Counted from the stretch's first letter, positions 42,260 to 51,506 are shown. The stretch is 64,000 nucleotides of DNA from Paenibacillus sp. TCA20 (GCF_000732325.1 NZ_BBIW01000012.1:1-64000), one strand, 5' to 3'. Notes: generated by a model not told the origin, from the letters alone. Program-made: numbers and translations.

Positions 42260-44949
42260 TGGTACTCCACACGGACAAAGATCAACCTGTCGATGAGACT
42301 TGCAGGTCCGCTGCTGCCATTGAAGTGAGAGATTTGACTCTTCAGTATGAGGAAGAAGCTCCGCTTATATTAAATGGGATCACATTCGACTTGATTCCAG
42401 GTGAGATGCTGCTGCTCCTGGGACCAAGCGGGAGCGGTAAGAGCTCGCTCGCGCTGTGTCTGAACGGAATTTATCCGCAAGAGATCGAGAGTCTGGTTAC
42501 GGGAAGCGTCAGGATATGGGGCAGGCCGATGGTAGAGCAGAGTGCAGCATTGCATGCGCAAGCGGTAGGGATTGTCTTTCAAGATGTCGATAGCCAGTTC
42601 TGTATGCTGACAGTAGAAGAAGAGGTTGCCTTCTGCTTGGAAAATGTGGAATGTCCACATGAGAGGATCCGCAGCCGAATGGATGAAGCGCTTGAGATGG
42701 TTGACCTGCTGCCGTACAGAACGGCTCAGATTCACACTCTCTCCGGCGGCATGAAGCAGCGTCTAGCGATTGCCTGTGCACTCGCGCTTCGCCCCGGCAT
42801 CCTTGTATTGGATGAGCCGACGGCCAATCTTGACCCGGTGGCTACTCGTAATCTGGCTCAGCTCATCTCATCACTTCGCAAAAAGCATGGAATAACGGTG
42901 CTCCTAATCGAGCATCAGCTGGATGCCTGGATGGCAGACATCGATCGTATTGCCCTAATGGATCAGGAAGGACAGATATGCCGAGTGGCTGCACCGAGCG
43001 AGTTTTTCTCGAAATATCGTGCTGAACTGGAGCAAATGGGGATTTGGGTGCCTGGCCCAGTGAGCCTGCAGCGGCAGCTAAGTGAATATGTACCGGGATC
43101 GGCGGATGTTCTTCCACTCACTGCTGAAGAGCTCATCCATTACTGGGTATCACGTCCTAAGCTTGAGCAAGGGCAGGTAATTGACTACTTGCAGAAGAGC
43201 TCTGAGCTATCTCTGTATTCTAGAGGAGATGGAGAGAGACATGCTCCTGTGCTGGAGGCACATGGGATGACATTTTATCGACAGGATCGGCCTGTCATTC
43301 AGAATGTCTCTCTGCGGGTGAGAGCAGGTGAATTCATCGCTATAACCGGACCGAATGGAGCAGGGAAGTCTACGCTGGCCGGGCTTCTGTCCGGATTGCT
43401 CACGCCTAAGGAAGGGCGGGTTCTTGCTGGCGGAGAGGATATGATCCGGGTGCCGGAGTCTGTCATCCGCAAGCGGGTCGGCCTCGTCTTTCAGCATCCC
43501 GAGCATCAGTTCGTTACGGATAAAGTGAGCGAGGAGCTTGCATTTGGACTGCGCCTGCAAGGTAAGTCCGAGGAAGAGGTTCAGCTGAGGACAGCAGAGC
43601 TTCTATCCGAGTTCCGGCTGTCTCACCTTGCAGACTACAGTCCCTATGCACTGAGTCAGGGCCAGAAACGAAGACTCAGCGTAGCTTCGATGCTTGTGGA
43701 AGAGCAGCAGGTGCTTATATGTGATGAGCCCACCTATGGCCAGGATGCCTATGCATCTCTGAGGCTGCTGGAAGCATTGAAGTCCAGGGTCCGGCAAGGA
43801 CTTACGGTCATTATGATCACACATGATATGGAATGGGTCCGCGCTTACGCTACTCGTGTGATTGTGATGATGGAAGGAAAGATAGAGCTGGACGACAGCC
43901 TGTCAGCACTGTGGCACTGGCCTGAGGAGCGACTTGCTGAGGCGAAGCTGGTGCTGCCGCTTGAGGTACAGCTGGCAAGAGCATTAGAAATGGACTCTAG
44001 CATCAGAACGGAGAAGTTCCCGAATACAGCTGAAGCCCCTGTCCATAATTCAAGTGTGTACGAAGCACTTACAAGTTCAGACGAAGCAAACGCAATCACA
44101 TTCGAAGCTGGAAGTGCAGTCAAATCAGCCGGAAGTGCTTCCGCTTCTTCTCAGCACGGCGGCTGGAATCTCCATCATATGAATCCGAGTATTAAGGCCC
44201 TTGCCGTCACCCTTGGTGTCATACTGCTGTCACTCGCATTTGATCCCTTCACGCAGCTGAGTGCTTTAATCGTAACGATCCTGCTTACGGCGTGGCTTGG
44301 CCAAGTATCCTGGCGCAGATGGGTGCTGCTGTTTGCACCATTCTTGATCATGGCCCTCGGCTATGTGTGGACAGCGATTGTCTTTCCGAGAGAGAGCATC
44401 GTTATGAATGATGAAGTATGGATCAGGATCGGCGGGTTTGAGGCGGGACGAGAAACGGTGCTTACCGCTCTGTCTCTCGGGCTTCGTACGCTCACCTTCT
44501 CTGCGCTCTCGCTCCTGTTCATTCTTACGACAGATCCGGTGAAGCTGATCTTTAGCCTGATGCAGCAGTGCAGGCTGTCCCCGAAGCTCGCTTACGGGAT
44601 TATGGCAGGTTATCGCTTCTTGCCGCTGTTCCGGGAAGAGCTTGCGACGATGCAGCAGGCCCACCGTATGCGGGGGATTCAGCGGGAGAGGGGAGTGCGC
44701 TTTATTCTTCACGCGTTCAAGAGGTACTCGATTCCGCTGCTGGCCAGCAGCATTCGCAAATCCGAGCGGGTAGCTGTCGCCATGGTATCCAGAGGATTCA
44801 CGGGGAAGCGGGATCGTGATTTTTATTTGAAGCTGCAAGTAAGATGGCAGGATTGGGGCTTCCTGATGATATTGCTGGCGGCGATTTCTCTATGCTTTTT
44901 ATTGGCCGCACAGCTTGGATATTTGGAATGGTACGGAGGACAGCTGTAA
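42259..44949 (+). CDS. ykoD: Fused ECF ATPases (YkoD) and EcfT permease (YkoC)
   Basis: The start at ATG 42259 overlaps the ykoE stop. The 896-residue protein carries two ABC ATPase domains: the first with Walker A G-P-S-G-S-G-K61-S and signature L-S-G-G-M-K-Q-R, the second with G-P-N-G-A-G-K-S-T near 365 and signature L-S-Q-G-Q-K-R-R. A Ser/Ala-rich linker (about 595-640) joins these to an EcfT domain with five helices and the coupling motifs (AHRMRGIQRERG, S-R-G-F). In Bacillus YkoD and YkoC are separate. It energises thiamine-precursor uptake with YkoE. Confidence 0.9.
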   Translation: MVLHTDKDQPVDETCRSAAAIEVRDLTLQYEEEAPLILNGITFDLIPGEMLLLLGPSGSGKSSLALCLNGIYPQEIESLVTGSVRIWGRPMVEQSAALHAQAVGIVFQDVDSQFCMLTVEEEVAFCLENVECPHERIRSRMDEALEMVDLLPYRTAQIHTLSGGMKQRLAIACALALRPGILVLDEPTANLDPVATRNLAQLISSLRKKHGITVLLIEHQLDAWMADIDRIALMDQEGQICRVAAPSEFFSKYRAELEQMGIWVPGPVSLQRQLSEYVPGSADVLPLTAEELIHYWVSRPKLEQGQVIDYLQKSSELSLYSRGDGERHAPVLEAHGMTFYRQDRPVIQNVSLRVRAGEFIAITGPNGAGKSTLAGLLSGLLTPKEGRVLAGGEDMIRVPESVIRKRVGLVFQHPEHQFVTDKVSEELAFGLRLQGKSEEEVQLRTAELLSEFRLSHLADYSPYALSQGQKRRLSVASMLVEEQQVLICDEPTYGQDAYASLRLLEALKSRVRQGLTVIMITHDMEWVRAYATRVIVMMEGKIELDDSLSALWHWPEERLAEAKLVLPLEVQLARALEMDSSIRTEKFPNTAEAPVHNSSVYEALTSSDEANAITFEAGSAVKSAGSASASSQHGGWNLHHMNPSIKALAVTLGVILLSLAFDPFTQLSALIVTILLTAWLGQVSWRRWVLLFAPFLIMALGYVWTAIVFPRESIVMNDEVWIRIGGFEAGRETVLTALSLGLRTLTFSALSLLFILTTDPVKLIFSLMQQCRLSPKLAYGIMAGYRFLPLFREELATMQQAHRMRGIQRERGVRFILHAFKRYSIPLLASSIRKSERVAVAMVSRGFTGKRDRDFYLKLQVRWQDWGFLMILLAAISLCFLLAAQLGYLEWYGGQL

Positions 44950-44978
44950 CTGGTTAAACATACGAAATAGGAGGATAC

Positions 44979-45015
44979 ATGACATTTGTCATACTCATGA
45001 GTTGACGTTTATGAC
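44979..45015 (+). promoter_or_regulatory. Candidate DesR operator and des promoter
   Basis: atgacatttgtcat (44979-44992) is an inverted repeat, followed by a related half-site ttgacgtttatgac (45002-45015). TTGTCA (44987) and TATGAC (45010) are 17 bp apart and could be the promoter. The DesR link is inferred from desK/desR immediately downstream. Confidence 0.5.
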
Positions 45016-45024
45016 TTCAAGGGG

Positions 45025-45062
45025 TGTCCTTATTCTTCTACAATGGAAGAAGAATAAGGACA
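45025..45062 (+). other. 5'-terminal stem-loop of the des mRNA
   Basis: tgtccttattcttct and agaagaataaggaca form a perfect 15-bp stem with an 8-nt loop, close to the predicted transcript start. There is no T run, so it is not a normal terminator. It could stabilise the mRNA or respond to temperature. Confidence 0.6.
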
Positions 45063-45119
45063 CGAGTCCAAAGGAGCGCTAAGTTACTTTGCCTGTCCTG
45101 CTGTGAAGGAGACGATGTC

Positions 45120-46169
45120 ATGTCTGCATCATTTAAATCCCAGTTAAAAAAGGAAGTAGCTCCTTACGAAAAAACGGAGCTCAAAGCAAGTGTAATTCAA
45201 ATGGTAAATACGCTTATTCCTTTATTTGTGCTTTGGTATTTGGCCTACGTAAGTTTGTCGGTATCCTACTGGCTCACCTTGCCTATAACTTTGGTTGCTG
45301 CCGGTTTTGTCATTCGGACATTCATCATATTTCATGACTGCTGTCATGGTTCTTTCTTCAAAAATAAAAAAGCAAACAACATTGTGGGTACGCTGACGGG
45401 TGTGATCTCACTTACCCCTTATATGCAGTGGAAATACAGTCATTCGGTGCACCATGCCTCCAGCGGTAACCTGGATAAACGAGGAATCGGCGATATATGG
45501 ATGATGACCGTCACCGAATATAATGAATCACCATGGTATACCAAGTTTTATTATCGTGTCTATCGTAATCCGATCATTCTGTTCGGAATCGGTCCGATTG
45601 CGGTGTTCTTGCTGCAATATCGATTTAATCGGCGCGGTGCTAAGCGCAAGGAACGCTTAAATACGTATTTAACGAATCTGCTGATCGTGAGTGTATATGC
45701 GCTGCTCATTCTGGCCATCGGCTGGAAGGCATTCCTGCTTGTCCAGGTGCCGGTATTTTATTTTGCAAGCATGCTTGGCATTTGGCTGTTCTATGTTCAG
45801 CATACCTTTGAGGATTCTTATTTCGAGAGTGAGGAAGAATGGTCTTATATTCAAGCTGCTGTCGAAGGCAGCTCCTATTACAAGCTTCCGAAGCCGCTGC
45901 AGTGGATTACGGGTAATATCGGATTCCATCATGTCCACCATCTGAGCCCGAGGGTGCCTAACTACCATTTGGAGGAGGCACACAACGCCACACCGCCTTT
46001 GCAGCAAGCTACGACGATTACCGTCCTGGAGAGCTTCAAGGCGATGAGGTTCCGATTGTGGAACGAGGATATGAAGAAATTTGTAACGTTCAGGCAATAC
46101 AAGAAAGGGCAGCGTCTCAAGGAGCGTGCTCAGCGAGAGCTCGCAGACAAGAAGGCAGCAGCCATTTAA
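45120..46169 (+). CDS. des: Membrane fatty acid desaturase
   Basis: ATG 45120 (aaggag 8 nt upstream) gives 349 residues; the longer frame covers the 5' hairpin. The three histidine boxes are H72-D-C-C-H76, H108-S-V-H-H112 and H-H-V-H-H-L near residue 280, with paired membrane helices between. It introduces double bonds into phospholipid acyl chains at low temperature. Followed by a terminator and desK/desR. Confidence 0.93.
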   Translation: MSASFKSQLKKEVAPYEKTELKASVIQMVNTLIPLFVLWYLAYVSLSVSYWLTLPITLVAAGFVIRTFIIFHDCCHGSFFKNKKANNIVGTLTGVISLTPYMQWKYSHSVHHASSGNLDKRGIGDIWMMTVTEYNESPWYTKFYYRVYRNPIILFGIGPIAVFLLQYRFNRRGAKRKERLNTYLTNLLIVSVYALLILAIGWKAFLLVQVPVFYFASMLGIWLFYVQHTFEDSYFESEEEWSYIQAAVEGSSYYKLPKPLQWITGNIGFHHVHHLSPRVPNYHLEEAHNATPPLQQATTITVLESFKAMRFRLWNEDMKKFVTFRQYKKGQRLKERAQRELADKKAAAI

Positions 46170-46205
46170 ATAGGAAGCATAAGACTTCAGTGCTTATGGT
46201 AAGAT

Positions 46206-46236
46206 GACTATAGATAATCATATCTGTAGTCTTTTT
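46206..46236 (+). terminator. Terminator between des and desK
   Basis: gactatagata and tatctgtagtc (one G-U pair) around atca, followed by T5. It may be partial, lowering desKR expression. Confidence 0.72.
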
Positions 46237-46290
46237 ATTATTAGGGCTGCAGCGGATGATGAACTCTCGGAAATGAGCAGGTGAACTTAA

Positions 46291-47421
46291 ATGAACAGCA
46301 TGCATCGCTGGCAGGATATGTTTCGCAAAAATACGGGCCTGAACCCTTATGTATGGCTGGTCTGTTTTATATTGCCGTTTTATTTTATTATCGGATCTTC
46401 CTCCAAAGGATATGTTGTATTCGGTGTTCTGCTGATCATCCTCTTCTTCGGCTCGAATCTGCTCGGACTTGTCATGAGGGGATGGCCGGTATACATCTGG
46501 TATGGGCTTCAAATCGCGATATCTGTTATGATGGCGCTTATCTTCGGCTTTGTTTATTTTTCACTTTTTCTGGCTTTCTTCATTGGGACGATTCAAAATA
46601 AGGCCGGATTTATTACGCTGTATACCGTACATCTTGTCACGACCTTTATTACGATTAATTATTCACTGGCTTCTGCCAATGAAGTGGTCATTAAGCAGCT
46701 TCCTTTTGTACTGATCAGTATGATGGCTGTGATACTGCTTCCTGTCAACACCTATAACAAAAATAAACAAGATCGGCTCGAAGGCCAGCTGGAGAATGCG
46801 AATAAACGGATCTCCGAGCTGGTCAAGCTAGAAGAACGGCAGAGAATATCGCGTGACCTGCATGATACTTTGGGTCAGAAGCTGTCGCTTATTGGCCTGA
46901 AGAGCGAACTGGCGGGCAAGCTAGTTGTCCGTGATCCGAAGCGTGCACAGAGTGAGATGGATGATGTAAGGCAAACGGCACGCACCGCACTGAAGGAAGT
47001 GCGCGAGATGGTCACCCAGATGAGAGGGGCGCGGCTGGAGGACGAGCTGTTTCGAATCCGTCAGATTTTGAAGGCGGCTGACATTGAGCTTCATATTGAA
47101 GGGGAAGAGCATCTAAGTGACCTCTCTTTAATGAACGAGAATGTGCTCGGAATGTCGCTGAAGGAAGCAGTGACGAATGTGGTCAAGCATAGTGAGGCGA
47201 CCAGGTGTGACATAACGATCCATCCTGAACGAACCGAGCTGGCAGTTATCATAAAGGATAATGGGCGGGGGATTGGAGAAGCGGCTAAGAAGTCACGGGG
47301 CAATGGGCTGCGAGGAATGAAGGAGCGGCTTGAATTTGTGAACGGTAGTCTCCATATTGCGACACATGAAGGAACCGAGCTGCGCATTGCTGTGCCACAT
47401 GCAGTACTTGCGGCAGAGTGA
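46291..47421 (+). CDS. desK: Thermosensor histidine kinase DesK
   Basis: The 376-residue kinase has five or so N-terminal membrane helices (residues 20-155), a linker coiled coil (K-N-K-Q-D-R-L-E-G-Q-L-E-N-A-N-K-R-I-S-E-L), the HisKA-3 motif R-D-L-H191-D-T-L-G-Q-K-L-S-L, and an ATPase domain with N-V-V-K-H-S-E-A and D-N-G-R-G-I. It closely follows Bacillus DesK. It senses membrane thickness and phosphorylates DesR. SD aggtga lies before ATG 46291. Confidence 0.93.
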   Translation: MNSMHRWQDMFRKNTGLNPYVWLVCFILPFYFIIGSSSKGYVVFGVLLIILFFGSNLLGLVMRGWPVYIWYGLQIAISVMMALIFGFVYFSLFLAFFIGTIQNKAGFITLYTVHLVTTFITINYSLASANEVVIKQLPFVLISMMAVILLPVNTYNKNKQDRLEGQLENANKRISELVKLEERQRISRDLHDTLGQKLSLIGLKSELAGKLVVRDPKRAQSEMDDVRQTARTALKEVREMVTQMRGARLEDELFRIRQILKAADIELHIEGEEHLSDLSLMNENVLGMSLKEAVTNVVKHSEATRCDITIHPERTELAVIIKDNGRGIGEAAKKSRGNGLRGMKERLEFVNGSLHIATHEGTELRIAVPHAVLAAE

Positions 47422-47438
47422 GATAGGAGTGGGATATC

Positions 47439-48038
47439 TTGATACGAATTGTAATTGCAGAAGATCAGCGGATGCTGTTAGGGGCTCTCGCATCCCTCTT
47501 GGATCTTGAAGAGGATATGGAAGTGATCGGCAGGGCAAATAATGGAGAGGACGCAATTAAGCTCGTCCATCAGTATGAGCCGGATATTTGCATCATGGAC
47601 ATTGAGATGCCGATCAAGAATGGGCTGGACGCCGCAGAGGAAATCAAGGGCAGAGACTGCAAAGTGATTATACTGACTACTTTTGCTCGTACCGGTTATT
47701 TTGAGCGCGCCCTAAAGGCAGGGGTCAGCGGATACTTGCTTAAGGACAGTCCAATTGAGGAGCTGGCTCAGACCATTCGGAGTGTCATGTCAGGAAGAAG
47801 AATCTATGCGGCTGAGCTGGTTGATGAAGGATACGGCGAGAAGAACCCGCTGACGGATCGGGAGAAGGCCGTGCTTGAGCTGATTGCAGATGGCAAGAAT
47901 ACGAAGGAAATTTCGGATGAGCTGTACATTACGACAGGAACGGTACGCAATTATGTGTCAGTCATTCTGGACAAGCTCGGCGTCAGCAACCGGATTGAGG
48001 CGATCAAGCATTTTAAGGAAAAAGGCTGGTTTAAGTAA
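47439..48038 (+). CDS. desR: Response regulator DesR (NarL/LuxR type)
   Basis: TTG 47439 with taggag 9 nt upstream gives 199 residues. The receiver has D9 (E-D), phospho-acceptor D54 (C-I-M-D-I-E-M-P), T-T near 80 and K near 102 (L-L-K-D-S). The LuxR HTH (LTDREKAVLELIADGKNTKE, T-G-T-V-R-N-Y-V-S) is at the end. It should activate des. The spacing from desK is 17 bp. Confidence 0.94.
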   Translation: MIRIVIAEDQRMLLGALASLLDLEEDMEVIGRANNGEDAIKLVHQYEPDICIMDIEMPIKNGLDAAEEIKGRDCKVIILTTFARTGYFERALKAGVSGYLLKDSPIEELAQTIRSVMSGRRIYAAELVDEGYGEKNPLTDREKAVLELIADGKNTKEISDELYITTGTVRNYVSVILDKLGVSNRIEAIKHFKEKGWFK

Positions 48039-48046
48039 AAAACACT

Positions 48047-48180
48047 TCTAATGATTATTCGTGTTACGGCGATATGCAGTATATAACCTCGCGCGTAATG
48101 TATCTGATGAATCCGTTATATAGAAGACACAGGCCCCTTGAGATACGTATGAAATGAGCTAACTTGTCTAATGATTATTC
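48047..48180 (+). repeat. Direct 14-bp repeat between desR and the pectate lyase
   Basis: tctaatgattattc occurs at 48047-48060 and again at 48167-48180, 120 bp apart. The 250-bp interval also holds a hairpin (cacgat..gtgaa / ttcac..atcgtg, about 48213-48252). No ORF is supported. The repeats could be regulator sites for the lyase. Confidence 0.4.
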
Positions 48181-48291
48181 CGGTACTTGTCTGTCCTTTG
48201 ATATGCTGGGACACACGATGCAAGTGAAGGTGCACATTCACGCTGTATCGTGAGGAGCAGTATTCAAATTCTAAATAGAAGGACGGGATGA

Positions 48292-48981
48292 ATGATGAAG
48301 ACAGTGTTGAAGAAGCGTTTAACGGGAGCCTTGTTGTCTACGACTCTGGTCGCGGCTGCATTTGGCATTTTGCCAGGAAGTATGAATGCGGCTACCACGG
48401 TAAATCAAACCATTATTGTACCTGCGGGACAAACTTATGACGGACAGGGGCAGACCTTCGTGGCTAACCCGAGTACGCTTGGGGATGGTGGACAAGGTGA
48501 GGGACAGAAGCCGGTATTCAGGCTGGAGGCTGGAGCTACATTAAAGAACGTTATTCTCGGCGCACCTGCAGCGGATGGTGTACATTGTTATGGAAGCTGT
48601 AATATTACGAATGTAACATGGCAGGATGTGGGTGAGGACGCATTGACCCTGAAATCCTCCGGAACGGTGAACATTACAGGCGGAGCAGCCTATAAAGCCT
48701 ACGATAAAGTCTTCCAAGCCAATGCCGCAGGTACATTCAATATCAAGAACTTCAGAGCCGACGATATTGGCAAGCTTGTTCGTCAGAATGGCGGAAGCTC
48801 CTATAAAGTCGTGATGAATGTAGACAGCTCGGATATTTCGAACGTCAAGGATTCTATTCTGCGAACCGACAGCAGCACGTCCACTGGTAAGATTACGAAT
48901 ACCCGATATCATGATGTACCTACCCTATTTAAGGGCTTTGCTTCTGGAAATACGTCACAGTCAGGGAATACCCCATACTGA
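48292..48981 (+). CDS. Pectate lyase family 3 (secreted)
   Basis: The 229-residue protein has a signal peptide (KKRLTGALLSTTLVAAAFGI, cleavage after N-A-A) and one PL3 beta-helix domain: V-H-C-Y-G-S-C-N-I-T-N-V-x-W-x-D-V-G-E-D-A, T-L-K-S-S-G, and the rare A-Y-K-A-Y-D-K-V-F-Q-A-N. It cleaves polygalacturonate by beta-elimination with calcium outside the cell. Start ATG 48292 or 48295; SD aaggacggg. Single gene ending at the terminator 49095. Confidence 0.93.
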   Translation: MMKTVLKKRLTGALLSTTLVAAAFGILPGSMNAATTVNQTIIVPAGQTYDGQGQTFVANPSTLGDGGQGEGQKPVFRLEAGATLKNVILGAPAADGVHCYGSCNITNVTWQDVGEDALTLKSSGTVNITGGAAYKAYDKVFQANAAGTFNIKNFRADDIGKLVRQNGGSSYKVVMNVDSSDISNVKDSILRTDSSTSTGKITNTRYHDVPTLFKGFASGNTSQSGNTPY

Positions 48982-49094
48982 GGCTTGAGTTTTTAGACAT
49001 TTAGATCCTAAATGTTGAAAATGTATGGAATTTCAGACTCATATATGCTATGATTTATAAGGTTCGATTGTTTGGAAAAGTGTTACACACGCTC

Positions 49095-49132
49095 GCCCGG
49101 GTCATGTCTATCGATCCGGTGCGGGCTCTTTT
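49095..49132 (+). terminator. Rho-independent terminator before metN
   Basis: gcccgggtc pairs with gatccggtgcgggc (inner bulge), followed by tctttt. It ends the pectate lyase message. I see no S-box (SAM riboswitch) or T-box here. Confidence 0.7.
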
Positions 49133-49157
49133 ATGATTAAGGAGGATTGAATTTTAC

Positions 49158-49907
49158 GTGATATCGCTAAGCCATGTCAGCAAGACATTCGGGGCAGGGA
49201 AGCATGGCAGTGGCTTGACCGTCGTTGATGATGTGTCTCTTCATATTGAGCAAGGGTCCATTCACGGCATTATCGGGGCAAGCGGCGCGGGAAAGTCTAC
49301 TCTTCTTCGTATGATGAATGTATTGGAAAGGCCGGATCAGGGACAAGTCTATATGGGAGATCAGGAGCTGACCCGGATGAAGGAAGGCGAGCTGCGGGAA
49401 GCGCGAAGAAAGATCGGAATGATCTTTCAGCATTTCAATCTGCTGTCTAATCGAACTGTGCATGGGAATGTTGCGGTTCCGCTTGAGCTTGCTGGTGTCT
49501 CCCGAGAGGAACGCAATCAGCGGGTTCAGGAATACTTGCAGTTTGTCGGTCTCTCGGACAAGGCGGCACAATATCCGGCTCAGCTCAGCGGAGGGCAGAA
49601 GCAGCGGGTAGCCATTGCCAGGGCGCTTGCAAATCAGCCCCAGGTACTGCTCTGTGATGAACCGACCTCGGCACTTGATCCGAAGACAACAGGCGGTGTG
49701 CTGGAGCTGCTGGAGCATGTCAACAGGGAAATGGGCATTACCATCGTGATCGTTACGCATGAGGTATCTGTTGTGGAGCGGCTGTGCCAATCGGTTTCCT
49801 TCATGGACTCGGGCAAAATCCTTCGGACCGTAGAGCTGGCAGAGGGTGCATTGCCTCCAGATATGCTGGCCTGGTACGAGGAGCAGGAAGCAGGTGACGA
49901 GCGTTGA
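49158..49907 (+). CDS. metN: Methionine ABC transporter ATPase, lacking the NIL domain
   Basis: The 249-residue ATPase has Walker A G-A-S-G-A-G-K-S-T, signature L-S-G-G-Q-K-Q-R-V-A-I-A and Walker B V-L-L-C-D-E-P-T-S-A-L-D-P-K-T-T. It belongs to the MetN group by its context with metI and metQ. Normal MetN has about 340 residues, with a C-terminal NIL/ACT-like domain that lets methionine inhibit uptake; that is absent here. GTG 49158 with SD ggagga. Four-base overlap with metI. Confidence 0.87.
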   Translation: MISLSHVSKTFGAGKHGSGLTVVDDVSLHIEQGSIHGIIGASGAGKSTLLRMMNVLERPDQGQVYMGDQELTRMKEGELREARRKIGMIFQHFNLLSNRTVHGNVAVPLELAGVSREERNQRVQEYLQFVGLSDKAAQYPAQLSGGQKQRVAIARALANQPQVLLCDEPTSALDPKTTGGVLELLEHVNREMGITIVIVTHEVSVVERLCQSVSFMDSGKILRTVELAEGALPPDMLAWYEEQEAGDER

Positions 49908-50611
49908 GTGATTTTTTTATAGGACTCTACGATTATGTCGTTCATTTCTATCCCAATTATGTGGAGACCTATTCTTCTGAGATGTGGAAGTCGATCGGTC
50001 AGACCTTTCTGATGGTCGGGATCTCACTGGCAGCAGCTATATTGCTGGGTCTTCCGCTGGGAACACTTCTGTATTTGACGCGCAAAGGACAGAAATATGA
50101 GAATCGGACCCTATTTGGCATCCTCGATTTTATCGTTAACATTGTCCGGTCCTTTCCATTCCTGCTGCTGGTCGTCTTCATGATTCCTTTTACCCGGATG
50201 ATTGTGGGGACCGCGCTTGGAACCGTCGCTGCTTCCGTACCGCTTGCCGTAGTGGCGATTGCTACTTATTCGCGTCTGGCAGAACAATCACTGCTTGAAG
50301 TGCCAAGAGGGGTTGTCGAGGCTTCCTCGTCTATGGGAGCGACACTCTCGCAGTTTATATTCAAATTCTTGTTTGTCGAGGCACGCTCCGGGTTGGTTCG
50401 GGGTCTTACCACTTCAACCATCAGCTTCATCTCGTACTCGACCGTGGTCGGCGTCGTGGGAGGCGGTGGAATTGGAGATTTTGCCATTCGCTATGGGTAT
50501 CAAAGATATGAGACTGAGCTGATGGTGTTTACAATTTTGATCATGATTGTGCTTGTACAGTTGGTTCAATACTTGGGTAATCTGTTATCGAGAAGCTTGG
50601 ACAAACGCTAA
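49904..50611 (+). CDS. metI: Methionine ABC transporter permease
   Basis: TTG 49904 overlaps the metN stop (TTGA). The 235-residue protein has five or six helices and the MetI EAA loop (EVPRGVVEASSSMGATLSQF, I-F-K-F-L-F-V-E-A-R-S-G-L). It forms the membrane pore of the D/L-methionine uptake system. Confidence 0.93.
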   Translation: MSDFFIGLYDYVVHFYPNYVETYSSEMWKSIGQTFLMVGISLAAAILLGLPLGTLLYLTRKGQKYENRTLFGILDFIVNIVRSFPFLLLVVFMIPFTRMIVGTALGTVAASVPLAVVAIATYSRLAEQSLLEVPRGVVEASSSMGATLSQFIFKFLFVEARSGLVRGLTTSTISFISYSTVVGVVGGGGIGDFAIRYGYQRYETELMVFTILIMIVLVQLVQYLGNLLSRSLDKR

Positions 50612-50642
50612 CTAATCAAACTTGGAAGGGAATTTGTAATTC

Positions 50643-51500
50643 ATGAGAACATTAAACAGCACACGAGTAATGAAGTGGACAGGGCTCCTATTAATCTTGA
50701 CAATAATGCTGGTCGCGGCGGGCTGCGGCTCGAATAGCGGCGATACAGCTGACAATAACGAAGGCGCATCAGGGACAGGTGAGTCCCAGACTCTGCGAGT
50801 GGCAAGCAGTCTTCCTGCCATGGTTGATATGATGGAAGCCTTGAAGCCGACATTGAAGGAAGAAGGAATCGAGCTCGAGGTTGTGAACGTATCGGATAAC
50901 ATTCAGCCAAATGATGCACTTAAGAATAATGAAGTGGATGCGAATTTCTTCCAGCATCAAGTGTTCATGCAGCAGTACAATGATAATGCTGATGCCAATC
51001 TGACGGTAGTCACTCCGATTTACCATATCATTTACGGCGGTTACTCCAAGAACTATGACAGTATTGATGCACTTCCGGAAGGTGCAACGATTGCCATTCC
51101 GAATGATCCGGCGAACATCGGACGGTCGCTTGCCATGTTTGACCAGAACGGGATGATCAAGCTGAAGGAAGGCGTCGGCACCGACGGACTTCAATCCGAT
51201 ATTGTAGAGAACCCGAAGAACTATAAGTTCCAGGAAGTGGATCTGCTGATGCTTGCTCGTGCATATGAGGATGTTGACTTGGTAACAATGTATCCTGCCT
51301 ATGCCTCTCCTCTCGGCCTGACGCCGAAGGACGCGATTGTAACTGAGGAAATGGATGAGAAATACGCGATTTCACTCGTTGCTCGCGAGGATAACAAGGA
51401 TTCAGAAGCCATTCAGAAGCTGGCCGAAGTACTTACCAGCGATGAGGCAAGAAAATATATTGAAGAGAAGCACCCGGATACAATGATTCCGGCGTTCTAA
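50643..51500 (+). CDS. metQ: Methionine-binding lipoprotein
   Basis: The 285-residue protein has a lipobox V-A-A-G-C28 and the NlpA/MetQ fold (TLRVASSLPAMVDMMEALKP, D-A-N-F-F-Q-H-Q-V-F-M-Q-Q, I-A-I-P-N-D-P-A-N-I-G-R). It delivers methionine to MetNI. Third gene of the operon, followed by a terminator. Confidence 0.93.
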   Translation: MRTLNSTRVMKWTGLLLILTIMLVAAGCGSNSGDTADNNEGASGTGESQTLRVASSLPAMVDMMEALKPTLKEEGIELEVVNVSDNIQPNDALKNNEVDANFFQHQVFMQQYNDNADANLTVVTPIYHIIYGGYSKNYDSIDALPEGATIAIPNDPANIGRSLAMFDQNGMIKLKEGVGTDGLQSDIVENPKNYKFQEVDLLMLARAYEDVDLVTMYPAYASPLGLTPKDAIVTEEMDEKYAISLVAREDNKDSEAIQKLAEVLTSDEARKYIEEKHPDTMIPAF

Positions 51501-51506
51501 TGAAAC

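Noticed and set aside
45024..45119. N-terminal extension of the desaturase
   Set aside because: It covers the perfect hairpin in the leader; ATG 45120 has the SD and the family's usual start.
49000..49157. SAM riboswitch or T-box before metNIQ
   Set aside because: Only a simple terminator hairpin is present; none of the S-box or T-box conserved segments is seen.
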